Shown: one piece after another, positions 44,581 to 56,300 of the stretch | How positions within the stretch are numbered: position 1 is the stretch's first letter | How the letters are laid out: every line of letters begins with the position of its first letter | Source of the DNA: Argentina anserina | Lineage: Eukaryota > Streptophyta > Magnoliopsida > Rosales > Rosaceae | Direction: 5' to 3' | Assembly: GCF_933775445.1 (NCBI RefSeq) | Contig: NC_065873.1 | Location: forward strand, 25,544,001 to 25,608,000 | DNA length: 64,000 nt | Notes under the pieces: model-generated | Told to the model about the DNA's origin: nothing | The model's database searches: none | What the model saw: only the letters and a program-made list of their open reading frames with translations | Translations under genes and position numbers: made by a program

Positions 44581-47100
44581 TCAGATCAGGTTGTTCCTAA
44601 ATGCCACTAGCATCTTTGGTGAAAAGAAAAAAATGAATGCTAGAAACGAGCCAAAGAACATTTTGATAACCCATCTCATTGGGTTGTGATCAACTCTTGG
44701 GGCAGTCTTTGGGGTTGCAGTAGCTGCTGCCAGTGGTAGAGCTTCTATAACTGCATCTGCCAGGTCAGTTATAAATGACGGGGTAAGGCCGAGGGCAGGG
44801 ACTCGGCCCCAATTCTCAATGCCAGATTCGAGGGCCAACTCTTTGTACTCGATATCAATTTCTTCAAGAGTTTCTATGTGCTCACTCACAAAGCTGGTAT
44901 GGAAAGAAATGCAACAACAATGCATTATTGTAAGAAACTAGACGCTATTCTACATACTGCATAATTCTATAAAAGACATAAACATAATCGAGTTTTTACA
45001 TGACAGAGAAAAATACCTGACTGGAACAGCTAGGAGACTTTTTACTCCTTTCTTGCCAAGGTCAACAAGAACTTCATCAGTGTATGGCTTCAACCATTGT
45101 ACAGGACCAACTCGGCTCTGTTCACCAGCCAACAGAGACGAAGGGAAAAATATTTCAGAAACCTTATCAAAGTTGTAGCCATAAACACTAGCCAGCAAGC
45201 ATTTTCAGTTCCAGGAGCCAAGGAAATCACAAAATTGATAGCCTCGACTTTAGAAGGCATAGTTTTAACTCACCTGGTAGGCAAGAGTATGTTCATTACT
45301 GATTCCTCTAGCTTTCAACTCTTTCATTATTAAGTAGATACACTCCTCCATTTGATCCCTGTACGGATCACCAGAGTCCTTCACATAACTGAGTGGTACT
45401 CCGTGGGCACTGAAGAATATCATAACCTACAGTGCATACAAGATACAAGACAATGAGTTACCCTACGGTCTATACCAACAGATTTTAAATGACCAAATGG
45501 AAGATTAAATGGCATCAAAATAACATTTTCAGATCAGTTCACGAATCAAACAAACACACCTGTGCAGGCTCAGAAAACTTCTCTAGCTCTTTTGAGATCA
45601 AGTCAGCCATGGACTTAATATACCCTTCACGTTGATACCATGAATTTATAACTGAAACAGGCAACATTGATAGATATGGATCGTTCCTGCAAGGCACGCT
45701 CAAGTTCAGAACAATTGAACTATGCACAGAAAAAATAGCATTTACATGAACTTGCAATAAACTGTAACCTGAAAATATTCTGGAGCACACGGACACTTGA
45801 TCCAGTTGTAGAGATAGAGAACTGAGGATACAGAGGCAAGACAACAAGCCTGGTTATTCTGTCCCTCTTAATCTGGCACACATAATTGAGATGAATAAAA
45901 ATAATTATTTAAATCATTCAAGTTGACAGAAAACATAAACAGTGACATTCTAATTTCTCACATCCGCACATAGACAGGAACAACCACCCTAGCTATTACA
46001 CATAATGTCTACAAGGATCTTAGAACACTCACCTGCTGAACTGCTTCCTCAGTGAATGGGAACCAGTACCGCATTCCCACATAGACATTCACTGGCATGT
46101 CCTTTGATTCCAAAGCCATTTTCAGTGCATTGGCCTGTAATATCACACGGTAAATACTCTTTTTTCCCCAAAGTTTATGAACAGAATAAAACTAGAAAAC
46201 CAGCATTAATTGTATACAAGTACATTCATTATTGTAGAACAATCTGTCTATGCAAAAGTTGCGAACAAAAGTTCAATGAACAAATTCAACAAGAATAAAG
46301 CTGCACTATCTCTACCTGCTCATCCGTTATCTTACGCAACGGCGAACCACCTCCTATAGAAGCGTACCCTTCTTTGCTCTTAGGAGCTCGAACCACAGAA
46401 ATCAACTTGGCCAGTGGCTTCTGGAGAAACCGAAACAGCCTCGGTAGACGTATGATATCCTAGCAAACAGCATTGTAATTCATCATCAGCTAAAGTGCCA
46501 AACCACACGAAAACAACAGAATTACACACAGACTCATCCAAGGCATAAAGACAAAACATACCGGGTCAGCAAACAGATTAAACAGAAAGGGCTGCACATC
46601 ATCAAGCGTTTCGGGCCCTCCAAGATTCAGGAGCAGCACTCCAACCTTGTCTTCCGCCGCGTGCGAGTAATGTGACTCCTCAGAAGTCCCACCATAAGTG
46701 CATACACCCGCAACAGCGCACAATCTCTTCCCAGAAAGGCTTCTCTTCTCACAATGTGAGCCCCCAAACACCATTTCACTCCTCGCATCATCCCTCAACG
46801 CAGTGCAAAGGAATTCAAGCCTTTTCGGAACGATTCGCAATCCCTTGTTGCAAGAGAGAGCCCCAATCGCCCTAGAGTAAGAGCACGACGACCTACCACT
46901 AACACAATCCCAACATGAACATCCATTTTCTCTTAAAAATATTAGACGTCACCCTATATTAATATGCAACAGTCAACAGTCAGCTTTACCGATCGGGCAT
47001 CTAAAATCCACGATCGGAATACTTACATCGGGAATCCATGATTCGAGCGGGAGAAGTTCAGTTTGGGAAGGACACCGGAGCTTGAGACGGCGGCGTCCAT
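44581..47100 (-). CDS. FC1: Ferrochelatase, type 1 plant isoform
   Basis: Inserts ferrous iron into protoporphyrin IX, the last step of haem synthesis, in plastids (a mitochondrial location has been debated for FC1). Nine exons: 47100-47027, 46871-46562, 46459-46316, 46134-46033, 45872-45769, 45686-45560, 45426-45274, 45117-45017 and 44893-44581; 475 residues, near the Arabidopsis FC1 length. A transit-peptide-like N-terminus of about 85 residues precedes [20 protein letters not shown]. Further blocks are [54 protein letters not shown], the active-site HGVP in [34 protein letters not shown] and [16 protein letters not shown]. The C-terminus has one hydrophobic helix ([17 protein letters not shown]) and no LHC/CAB motif, which separates it from FC2. 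The degenerate copy downstream arose by tandem duplication. Confidence 0.96.
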
Positions 47101-47300
47101 GGCGGTCTTGATTCGTTAAGCTTGAAATCTTCAACCACTTTTTGTATAGAGAGATTGACTTTCTCTCTGCCCCAACCCAACAACTACGACGAGCTGCTTT
47201 ATTCTATTCCAAATTTTGATTTTGAAGACTTCAACCGCTACGTCGGCAGTTTCAGAGAAAGGGCGGTTTCCGCTGCCATTCTTTACCAACTTTCGCGGAA

Positions 47301-47408
47301 CACGTGCTCGTCACGCGCGTCGCTCAGTTGGGAATATTTTTGGGCCTGAGGCCCAATTTTTATGGACTCGCGCCGTACATTAGGGTTAGGTTTCAGCAGC
47401 TATAAAAA
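47301..47408. promoter_or_regulatory. Shared divergent promoter with G-box, Site II pair, telo-box and TATA
   Basis: Between the ferrochelatase start (47100, minus) and the plus-strand RNA unit lie CACGTG (47301-47306), TGGGCC and GGCCCA (47341-47346, 47350-47355, a 17-bp palindrome), TTAGGGTT (47380-47387) and TATAAAAA (47401-47408) in that order. Telo-box plus Site II is the combination reported for plant ribosomal-protein and snoRNA genes. The TATA orientation points to plus-strand transcription. Confidence 0.6.
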
Positions 47409-47478
47409 CGCAAACCAAACCAGCTGCTTGCTCAGATGCTCTGCTCCTCTGTTAGAGACTGGAAGGCCGGGCACGCCT

Positions 47479-47527
47479 CCTGATCATGAAACCCGTGGAT
47501 CTGAACCAGAGGGGGTTCCTGATCAGG
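47479..47527 (+). repeat. 16-bp-arm hairpin near the start of the RNA unit
   Basis: CCTGATCATGAAACCC (47479-47494) faces GGGGTTCCTGATCAGG (47512-47527), with 14 of 16 positions pairing and a 17-nt loop. It lies some 70 bp downstream of the TATA box. Confidence 0.7.
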
Positions 47528-47814
47528 ACGCTGTTCTTCGTCTTCAGCTTCTTGTCGACCTTGGCGAACATGAACACACAAATGCTACTTATCATTAGCG
47601 TAACTCTGTTCCTTCTATTTTCTTGCAGCTTTCACCTAAGAGCTTGAAGCTTGGTGTTTCGCATTTGAATCTGCATTTCAGTCTTGATAATTAGTCTCGT
47701 ATAGATTTTTTTGTGTGTTTGTTTTTCGGATTTGGGATCTGAGGCATTTATCTCTGGGTTTTCTGGGTTTTTTTTTTTTTTTAGAGTAGAGGCTAGGATA
47801 TAGTGTCAATAGAA

Positions 47815-47957
47815 GGCTCTATATACACGAGTCAACAGCAGGCGCCTGATTTGTGGTGACCCGACTGCCGCTTAGAGCCAATATTGAGTTTAGTGGGTGA
47901 AGATCCTTGAAACTAATATGACCATTTGTTTCGAGACACAATATCCACTCTACATTT
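47815..47957 (+). ncRNA. H/ACA-type snoRNA candidate, copy 1
   Basis: 143 nt. The 5' hairpin is closed by GGCTCTA (47815-47821) with TAGAGCC (47873-47879). The hinge is AATATTGAGTTT. The 3' hairpin is closed by AGTGG (47892-47896) with CCACT (47945-47949), then CTACA with ACA at 47952-47954, three bases before the inferred 3' end. Length and the ACA position fit plant H/ACA RNAs. The hinge has no perfect ANANNA box, the main weakness. Copy 2 keeps the folds with different bases in the 3' stem. Target rRNA position not determined. Confidence 0.6.
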
Positions 47958-48396
47958 TCCCCATGTTCTGACTTAATATTTGGATCTTTCAATTTATAAT
48001 TGGATTTTTCATTGTTGGATTGGCACTCCAGTCAGACACGGGTGTTTGTTGATCAATCCCATAACAAGCCACCTTTTGCATGGTGCCTAGACATAGCTAC
48101 TATCACGATTGGAGTGAGCTATTTTCTAGCTTTCCTCCAAATTCTAAGCAGCTAAATCACTCAAATTTTAGTCTGGACTTTCCGAAGTTTGAATCTTTTT
48201 AAGCAACAAAAGGATTGAATCTCTGTTATGTTTGTTTACTTGTGTGTACATTGGAATTGGGTTAAATGCTTTTGAATTTAAAGAGAATGTTGATAACTTT
48301 AAATATGTGATGCTTATTTGTAAAATTGACTGGATCATGATCTTGGAAGAAACCCTGAATTGAATATTGTGATTGATGAGACTGGAAATGTTTTAT

Positions 48397-48532
48397 GGCT
48401 CTATACATACGAGTCAACAGCAGGAGCCATTTCAGTGGTGCCTTGACTGCCGCTTGGAGCCAATATTGATTTGCTAATAGAAGATAGCTTGAAATGACAT
48501 ATGGTTTCATGCTACAATATTTGGCTACATTT
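48397..48532 (+). ncRNA. H/ACA-type snoRNA candidate, copy 2
   Basis: 136 nt paralogue of copy 1. The 5' hairpin is closed by GGCTCTA (48397-48403) with TGGAGCC (48455-48461), and an inner stem GTCAA/TTGAC is topped by AGGAGCCA/TGGTGCCT. The hinge is AATATTGATTT. The 3' hairpin is closed by GCTAA (48473-48477) with TTGGC (48521-48525), then TACA, with ACA at 48527-48529. The conserved single-stranded candidates ACGAGTCAACAGCAGG and GACTGCCGCTT are shared with copy 1, so both probably guide the same site through the 5' hairpin. Confidence 0.6.
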
Positions 48533-48780
48533 TACTACGCCACCACCCCTATTTCAAAATGTTTAATGAAATTGTGGTTGTTTCGGAACTGTTGCAATTT
48601 GAAGGACAAAGTTTGCATTGGAAGGTTGAGTTTAAGTTCAGCTTCTGTAATTTCAGGGACATGGTTGTGAATTTATTGGACTTTAACTTGACAGACTGCA
48701 TATGTGGTGAAGACTTGAAGAACATTCTCTTCCGGACTGAACTTGAGAGCATTCTCTACCGTTCCAGACTGATTTTGACA

Positions 48781-49357
48781 TAAGAACTCTATGCAAACAA
48801 CGAATCTGGTTAAAAAGTATTGACATGCAAAATCGATTGGACAATTTGAGCTTCAATCTTTGTTTCTCTTAGATTGATTTGAATACTTGATCGAGTTTGT
48901 CTTGATAATGCGGTCTGCCAGTTCCAGAACATGAAATTGAGCTGTACGTGAGGGTGCATATCAAATTGTATGACAATATCAAACTAAAGGAAGGCTCAGG
49001 GATATGCAGTTTTGTATTTGCTTATGGGAATTGAACATCCATCATCATAGCATCATACCCCATATATTTCCCATTACACAGCTAATGTTAACATGAACAA
49101 CTGAACAAGAATTGACCAGATTTGCTCACAAGACTGACTATAGCATATAATCACATCATACCAAGTCAGCTGCAGGCGAATGAGAATAGTGAGAAACCAA
49201 AAGGAATTTCTTTCATAAGATACACTGACTCAAATAACCATGAGCCCTGTAGTCAGGTTCTAGAGAACATGAAAACCAAACCTCCACACTCAGCTATCCT
49301 GGAATCATCGGAACAACAAAATCTTTAAGCATAATCTTCAGTGAGTTGTAAGGAGCC
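48781..49357. other. Intergenic and probable 3' UTR of the DUF1764 gene
   Basis: No gene recognised. Short frames at 48559 and 49122 have no domain. Confidence 0.45.
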
Positions 49358-49768
49358 TCAGAAGCAACAATCGCAATCAAATGGACAAAGAGGAGTGCTT
49401 CCAGCATCGGCTTTGTTAATACCCAACTCTTCTTCTGTGTAGATAGCAAGGCCCTCGTTTGTTCTCTTTTTTGGTCCAGAAGCATCATCCACAAATGCAC
49501 CATCTTTAAATCCTAAATCTCTTTTCTTCTTTCTCTTAGGCTTGTTTGATTTTTCACTCGCCTCTTCATCTTTCTTTTTGGCCTTTTCGCCTTCGGCTTT
49601 CTTCCTCTTCTGTCCGGCGAATATCTCATCAATCACAGAAGCAGGCTTCTTTGCAGAAGTAGCCTTTTTTGCAGAAGATGTAGGCTTCTCTTCTTCCACA
49701 ACCGGCTTCCGTACAACACTATTTTCTTTAACCTCTTTAGGAGACTTTGATTTACTCTTCTTGCCCAT
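49358..49768 (-). CDS. DUF1764 family protein (small basic, probably nucleolar)
   Basis: 136 residues, very Lys/Glu rich. The N-terminal half has KK-rich tracts and two AKKATSAKKPAS-type stretches, followed by VIDEIFAGQKRKKAEG. The C-terminus has the DUF1764 signature: FKDGAFVDDASGPKKRT, then EGLAIYTEEELGI and the cysteine-rich end TPLCPFDCDCCF. The start is the ATG of MGKKSKSKS. The frame can be extended nine codons upstream, but a splice acceptor (GGTGCAG at about 49783, minus strand) places those in the 5' UTR. The leader exon near 50150-50200 has a telo-box (AAACCCTAG), usual for ribosome-biogenesis genes. Molecular function is unknown; nuclear or nucleolar location is inferred from composition only. 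Confidence 0.88.
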   Translation of the reverse strand: MGKKSKSKSPKEVKENSVVRKPVVEEEKPTSSAKKATSAKKPASVIDEIFAGQKRKKAEGEKAKKKDEEASEKSNKPKRKKKRDLGFKDGAFVDDASGPKKRTNEGLAIYTEEELGINKADAGSTPLCPFDCDCCF

Positions 49769-50184
49769 CTTATGGGGATTCAAAATCTGCACCATTCAAA
49801 TTACATCACTAACAATCCACAACAGCAAATTTGAAAATGAAAAATGGAATGCAAAGCTCAAACAATAAGACTCAAGAACTGGTTATGCATAATGAAGCTT
49901 GATACAAATATTAAACTAAACTAAGTGAATCGTAATATGAAAGATGCAGAAGAACACAAAAACCAAATTGAATTACAACACCCATTTCCTTTAGGAGTTT
50001 TAGTAAGGTGAAGGAAGAATTTATCCAAAGCAATAAGGCCCCAACACACTTTGGGAGCTTCAGCACTTGTAAACCATTTCCAAACGAACTCAAAGGAACA
50101 AAAACTGCAAATTGAAAGATATACGGAGAGCAAAGAGAACTGGCGATTGAAAGACTTAACCTTTTGGATTGGCAGTAGACTGCG

Positions 50185-50196
50185 GAGGCTTAAACC
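50185..50196 (-). promoter_or_regulatory. Telo-box in the DUF1764 leader
   Basis: TTAAACCCTAG at about 50190 (plus strand) just beyond the inferred 5'-UTR splice donor. Telo-boxes near transcription starts mark translation and ribosome-biogenesis genes in plants. Confidence 0.4.
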
Positions 50197-50693
50197 CTAG
50201 TTGATGTGTCTGCAGAATTCGGGTTGAGTCTGTTTAACTAGCTGGATTAACTTCCAGAGTAGAGCACTAGAGTGAGTAGAGTCGGGAGTTTAAACTTTTG
50301 TCGGGAGTATTGAACTTTACTCTCATTCGCTTCAATTTTCAACTTTTCACTCTCATGAGCAATTGATGTAGGCCTCAGATAAAAGTAAAATTCATTATTA
50401 CTGCATTTGTTAAGTATTTGTCATTTGCCTTCGATATTTATCAACAAAACCAACATCTTCCATATTGTCTGAAGTACATGCAAGGCGAAACATCTTCCAT
50501 ATTGTCTAAACATCAAAATAGAGTATGGAATGCTGTCCCGTAAAAGGATTGCAGCACTGCCTGAAGTATTTTCTGGTGCTTCTCTATCACTATACAAGAG
50601 TAAATTAGTTCTTAAAGAAGCGCTGAAGGTTACATTAAGCATGATATCTATTCTTTTTCCAACTCCAGCTCTAGTACAGCAAGCACTGCTGTC

Positions 50694-53299
50694 TCATTCC
50701 ACATGTGAAAGCCCCCCACCTTCAGCCTTTGTCCTACAAACAACCACAATATCGCTTATCAGCAGACATACATTACATCAGTTCATTTTAACACTGCCAC
50801 AGTGGGCTGTTTTATTATTCTACAAGGATAAAGAAAGCTTACTTGTGATCAGACGGATTTGGCCTCAGTTCATATACAATGGTAGCAACAACATCCCTCT
50901 TCAACTGTTCATCATATTAACAGTCATCAGTTATTTGCGGAATTAAAGCAGCAAAATCTACTATAAATGTTCAAAATTACCTGTGTAGCTTCGCCTTTAA
51001 AGCCAATATACTCAATCTTGGTTATATCGCCGCCAAAACTATCAGGGAAGTGCAGTGTGATACTGCCCACGTTTTGAAATTTGGAGTATCTGATTGTGTG
51101 GTGAATAAATAAAATTAGAAAAAAATGATAGCAGATACAACTACTTCTAAATATAAGACTTAAGCTCTGTCGATTCATATAAATAAAATACCACTTATAA
51201 AGATTTCATCTTCTCGAACAGTATGCAACATATATGAAGTGGTGTGGAGGGTAAGGAATAAGTACCTTGTCTGGTACTCCAGCACTCCTTGGAAATTTTC
51301 CACCAAATCCCACTCCTTGATTCAACAAAAGCACATGTTTAGAAAAGTAAATTTTGAATTCATCAACTAACTCTCTGACAGACTTGATATGAAAGCAGTA
51401 CCTGAATGGCTTGCATTCCTTGAGCATCTGAAAAGTCGATGCCTTCTCGGTTAATGAACCTACAGTAAGCAAAGAAGTCTTGTTATTACATTTTCGAAGT
51501 GTAAATGAAGTGGGAATGACCAAGAGAAAAAGGAAGTCTTGTTATCAGAGACTAGTTTATGATGAAAAAGAAAGAAACTTATAAATGCTTATAGAAGGAG
51601 ACCCCTAATCATGATTGGTCAATGCAATGACAGGTACTACATAATTGGACGCCCCTGAGTTTATTTGAATAAATCATTCTCCTCATTTCCCCAAAAGCTT
51701 CTTGCCTTAATGGCTCAATGTCAATTACACAGTATATGAATCCCAAAGAAGATCTGAAAGGTTAAACTTACGCCCTCATCTTGGAAGGACTTGTTCCGTC
51801 AGCACCACCCACAATTGATATGCTCCTGATCTTCACATCTGATGTGAACCTATCATAAACAAAACATCCCACTCAGTTCAAATGCAAAGTACTGGCATAA
51901 AGAGAAGACCTTTATTTTATATAATGGTTCCAAATGATAGATCCTAAGATGCAATCATCTCTGAAGATGCCAACATACAGTAGATAGTATATACAGATCT
52001 GTTAAAAATCAAATATTACCAAAAACAAGCAATGCAGATCAATCTGCTTCATACGTAAACTCAACTATGTTCATAGAGAATAGGATAAGAGACAAAGCAA
52101 TCACTATTAATGCACAAATTAAAAGTAACGTTATAGGTGAGACCCAAGATACTACTACAGTTGAACAGACCATAAAAATCTACTGAATTGTAACATAATT
52201 CCCATTGAAAACTGAATGAAAGATGGGGGATTGGAGAAACTAAGGCAATGATTCTACAAGTCTTTAAGAATGGACTCTGCATGTGCCATTTTACGTTCCT
52301 TGTTTATGAGAATATTATGGACAACTCGTGCTATTGCCACTTACGGAATGAAAATAAGTAATTCAGGATCACCCTCATTGCTCTCCAGATGTCCCTGTTG
52401 AAGAGAAGAAGATGAAATAAGGTTTCATATGCTTCACAGCTAAAATATAAATTACAATAAAAACATTTGGTATATACTTGAACTAAATCTCAATTATAAA
52501 CCCTATGTGCTGCCCTGATCTCTTAAACTAGCGCCGATGCATTATTCATCCAATGTTATTTATTTACAAATTTTGGCTTATAACTTCAACAGTACAGTCA
52601 CTAGCATTGTTGATTGCCAAATATCTATGTTTCACTTGAAGAAAATTGTTGAACAAACCACTCGTCATATCAAAAAAGTAAAACAGAAAAGTGAACGAAG
52701 GGAACATTACCCCAGATGAATTCAGCCGCTCCTCCCAGGCTTTGAACACAGACTTAACACTCCCTGCAACTGCCTCATTTAAAGCAGAAACCTACAAACA
52801 CAAAATAGCATTCTCTAAATAACAAAGATATATGGATCACAAGATATTTCAATGGAGGTAGAATCAAGTAGATTATACAATATAGGCCTATACATTCCGT
52901 TCAAGCATAGCAATAGAATCAATCACCCCACATCAAAAATAACCAGTTCCACCTCATATACCAAAACGACAACCAAAGTTCCAATACCACAATCCACCAA
53001 CACTCAGCGACAAAATGCGTGTGAAAATAAACATCTGAACTGAAGGGTTTAAGTGGATCACTCAGTTTCATCTGGGCACTCTCAGAAAAACCCAACAACA
53101 TCAAAAGTCAAACTGTACTCTAAGTAAACAAACGAAACAAACTACCAGTAGCTTAATAACAAACACAGCAAGAACAAAACCAAACTCAGCCAAGCAGAAA
53201 AAAAAATTGAAAAACCTTGGGGAGGTCAATATGCTTGTAGAGAGACCAATCAGATGAGCAATCATGTTCTTCGCAGCTATGATCATGCAAGCAAGCCAT
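50694..53299 (-). CDS. PITH-domain protein (PITHD1-like)
   Basis: Single-PITH-domain protein. The domain also occurs C-terminal to thioredoxin in TXNL1, where it binds the proteasome; stand-alone forms are poorly understood. Nine exons: 53299-53216, 52791-52711, 52394-52345, 51849-51772, 51459-51402, 51315-51266, 51089-50981, 50904-50843 and 50733-50694; 203 residues. The N-terminus MACLHDHSCEEHDCSSDWSL is His/Cys rich, as in plant PITHD1 proteins. Then come SVFKAWEERLNSSG, the EGDPELLIFIPFTSDVKI core, SIVGGADGTSPSKMRAFIN, FQNVGSITLHFPDSFGGD and KIEYIGFKGEATQLKRDVV. Complete and in phase. Likely counterpart of Arabidopsis At2g25950 (from memory), near the KH gene At2g25970, which matches the proximity here. 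Confidence 0.95.
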
Positions 53300-53376
53300 C
53301 ACCTTTTTTCCCAGTCTAATTTCCAAAGCACAAGATCAATGGAAGCCACCAGAATTTAGGGAGCCCCTTTACACTC

Positions 53377-53384
53377 TCTACTAC
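53377..53384. repeat. Left 8-bp target-site duplication of the hAT-like element
   Basis: TCTACTAC, repeated exactly at 56447-56454. Confidence 0.85.
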
Positions 53385-56300
53385 TAGGGCTCGTCAACGG
53401 GCCGGGCTCGGCCCGGCCCGGCCCATGAGTGACGGGTCCGGACCGGGCCGGGCCGGGCCTTAATAAATTTAAATAAGTGGCGGGCCGGGCCGGACCGGGT
53501 ATTTTTAAAAATACGAAAATCCAAGCCCACCCACCTAAGGCGGGCCTTGCGGGCTTTTGCGGGCCGGGCCTTGCGGGCTTTTACGGGCTGGGCCTTACGG
53601 GCTTGTATTAGAAAAACAATATAATACTCTAATTTAAAGGTTTGAAATAATAAAAGAATTGTTAGAAAACATTCTAAAATAAAAGTCACAAATAAATTCT
53701 AGTTTCGAAATATTGTCGATCGACACCAATAGATGTGATCGATATATATATTTAGGAACCGTGTAAAAATTTCATCCAATTCGGACCTCGTTTAACCGTC
53801 GGAATTTTCGGTTAACAACAAAAAGTGGCGTTTTCACATAATAAAATCTCATTGACCGGGGCTTTACCAAATAGATTTTTTCAATTCGACCGCGCACGAT
53901 AGGTAACAAAAATTAGATGATTTTAAATATGTAAACAAATTTCCACATTCGCATCTTGGTAATTGGTCCCCCCTTAGGGCATATTAGTGTTGTTTTTGGT
54001 TTACCGGAAATTCCGACGGTTAAACGAGGTCCGAATTGCATGAAATTTTAAAATGATCATTAAATATATATATTGATCACATCGGATGGTGTCGATCAAT
54101 TCCGATAAGTTTTATTCATATAGTCGCTTCATAATGTGATAGTTTTATTATAAACCTAATATAAGGTTATAATACATTAGTGGACACTTCGGCGATCGAC
54201 AACTCAAATTCAAAATATGGTCGATCGACACCAGTAGATGTTATCAGTATATATATTTAGGGAACCCGTAAAAATTTCGTCCGTTTTGAACATGGTTTGA
54301 CCGTTCGTACAAACGGTCAACTAAAAAAGAGGCGTTTTGACATATTTAAACCTCATTGACCGGGACTTTGCCAACTAGATTTCTTCAGTTTGACCGCGCA
54401 CGATAGGTAACAAAAATTAGGTGATTTTAAATATGTAAACAAATTTCCACATTCGCATCTTGGTAATTGGTCCCCCCTTAGGGCATATTAGTGTTGTTTT
54501 TGGTTTACCGGAAATTCCGACGGTTAAACGAGGTCCGAATTGCATGAAATTTTAAAATGATCATTAAATATATATATTGATCACATCGGATGGTGTCGAT
54601 CGATTCCGAGAAGTTTTATTCATATAGTCGCTTCATAATGTGATAGTTTTATTATAAACCTAATATAAGGTTATAATACATTAGTGGACACTTCGGCGAT
54701 CGACAACTCAAATTCAAAATATGGTCGATCGACACCAGTAGATGTTATCAGTATATATATTTAGGGAACCCGTAAAAATTTCGTCCGTTTTGAACATGGT
54801 TTGACCGTTCGTACAAACGGTCAACTAAAAAAGAGGCGTTTTGACATATTTAAACCTCATTGACCGGGACTTTGCCAACTATATTTCTTCAGTTCGACCG
54901 CGCACGATAGGTAACAAAAATTAGGTGATTTTAAATATGTAAACAAATTTCCACATTCGCATCTTGGTAATTGGTCCCCCCTTAGGGCATATTAGTGTTG
55001 TTTTGGTTTACCGGAAATTCGGACGGTTAAACGAGGTCCGAATTGCATGAAATTTTAAAATGATCATTAAATATATATATTGATCACATCGGATGGTGTC
55101 GATCGATTCCGAGAAGTTTCCTTCATATAGTCGCTTCATAATGTGATAGTTTTATTATAAACCTAATATAAGGTTATAATACATTAGTGGACACTTCGGG
55201 AATCGACAACTCAAATTCAAAATATGGTCGATCGACACCAGTAGATGTGATCGGTATATATATTTAGGGAAACCGTAAAAATTTCGTCCGTTTTGGACAT
55301 GGTTTGACCGTTCGTACTAACGGTCAACTAAAAAAGAGGCGTTTTGACATATTTAAACCTCATTGACCGGGACTTTGCCAACTAGATTTCTTCAGTTCGA
55401 CCGCGCATGATAGGTAACAAAAATTAGGTGATTTTAAATATGTAAACAAATTTCCACATTCGCATCTTGGTAATTGGTCCCCCCTTAGGGCATATTAGTG
55501 TTGTTTTGGTTTACCGGAAATTCCGACGGTTAAACGAGGTCCGAATTGCATGAAATTTTAAAATGATCATTAAATATATATATTGATCACATCGGATGGT
55601 GTCGATCGATTCCGAGAAGTTTCCTTCATATAGTCGCTTCATAATGTGATAGTTTTATTATAAACCTAATATAATGTTATAATACATTAGTGGACACTTC
55701 GGGGATCGACAACTCAAATTCAAAATATGGTCGATCGACACCAGTAGATGTGATCGGTATATATATTTAGGGAAACCGTAAAAATTTCGTCCGTTTTGGA
55801 CATGGTTTGACCGTTCGTACTAACGGTCAACTAAAAAAGAGGCGTTTTGACATATTTAAACCTCATTGACCGGGGCTTTGCCAAATAGATTTCTTCAGTT
55901 TGACCGTGCACGATAGGTAACAAAAATTAGGTGATTTCAAATATGTAAACAAATTTCCACATTCGCATCTTGGTAATTGGTCCCCCTTAGGGCATATTAG
56001 TGTTGTTTTTGGTTTACCGGAAATTCCGACGGTTAAACGAGGTCCGAATTGCATGAAATTTTAAAATGATCATTAAATATATATATTGATCACATCGGAT
56101 GGTGTCGATCGATTCCGAGAAGTTTTATTCATATAGTCGCTTCATAATGCAATAGTTTTATTCTAAACCTAATAAAATATGTATGTATAATATTTTATTA
56201 TTTGGCGGGCTTTCACGGGCCGGGCCTTGCGGGCTTTTGGCGGGCTGGGCCTCACGGGCCTTGCGGGCTTTTGGCGGGCCGGGCCCACGGGCCGGGCCGG

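Larger units (their letters stand above)
47430..48780 (+). ncRNA. Putative non-coding snoRNA-host transcript
   Basis: Start is inferred from the TATA box at 47401; the end is unknown. The region has no conserved protein frame but contains a strong hairpin at 47479-47527 and two homologous H/ACA-like RNAs, about 580 bp apart, in the same orientation. A 53-codon frame at 47486-47647, with a hydrophobic middle, overlaps the hairpin; I do not recognise it. Plant snoRNAs are often processed from such independent polycistronic transcripts. Confidence 0.45.

Noticed and set aside
53384..53689. 101-codon Arg/Ala/Pro-rich minus frame at the hAT-like element edge
   Set aside because: It is a translation of CGGGCC-type subterminal repeats, not a protein.
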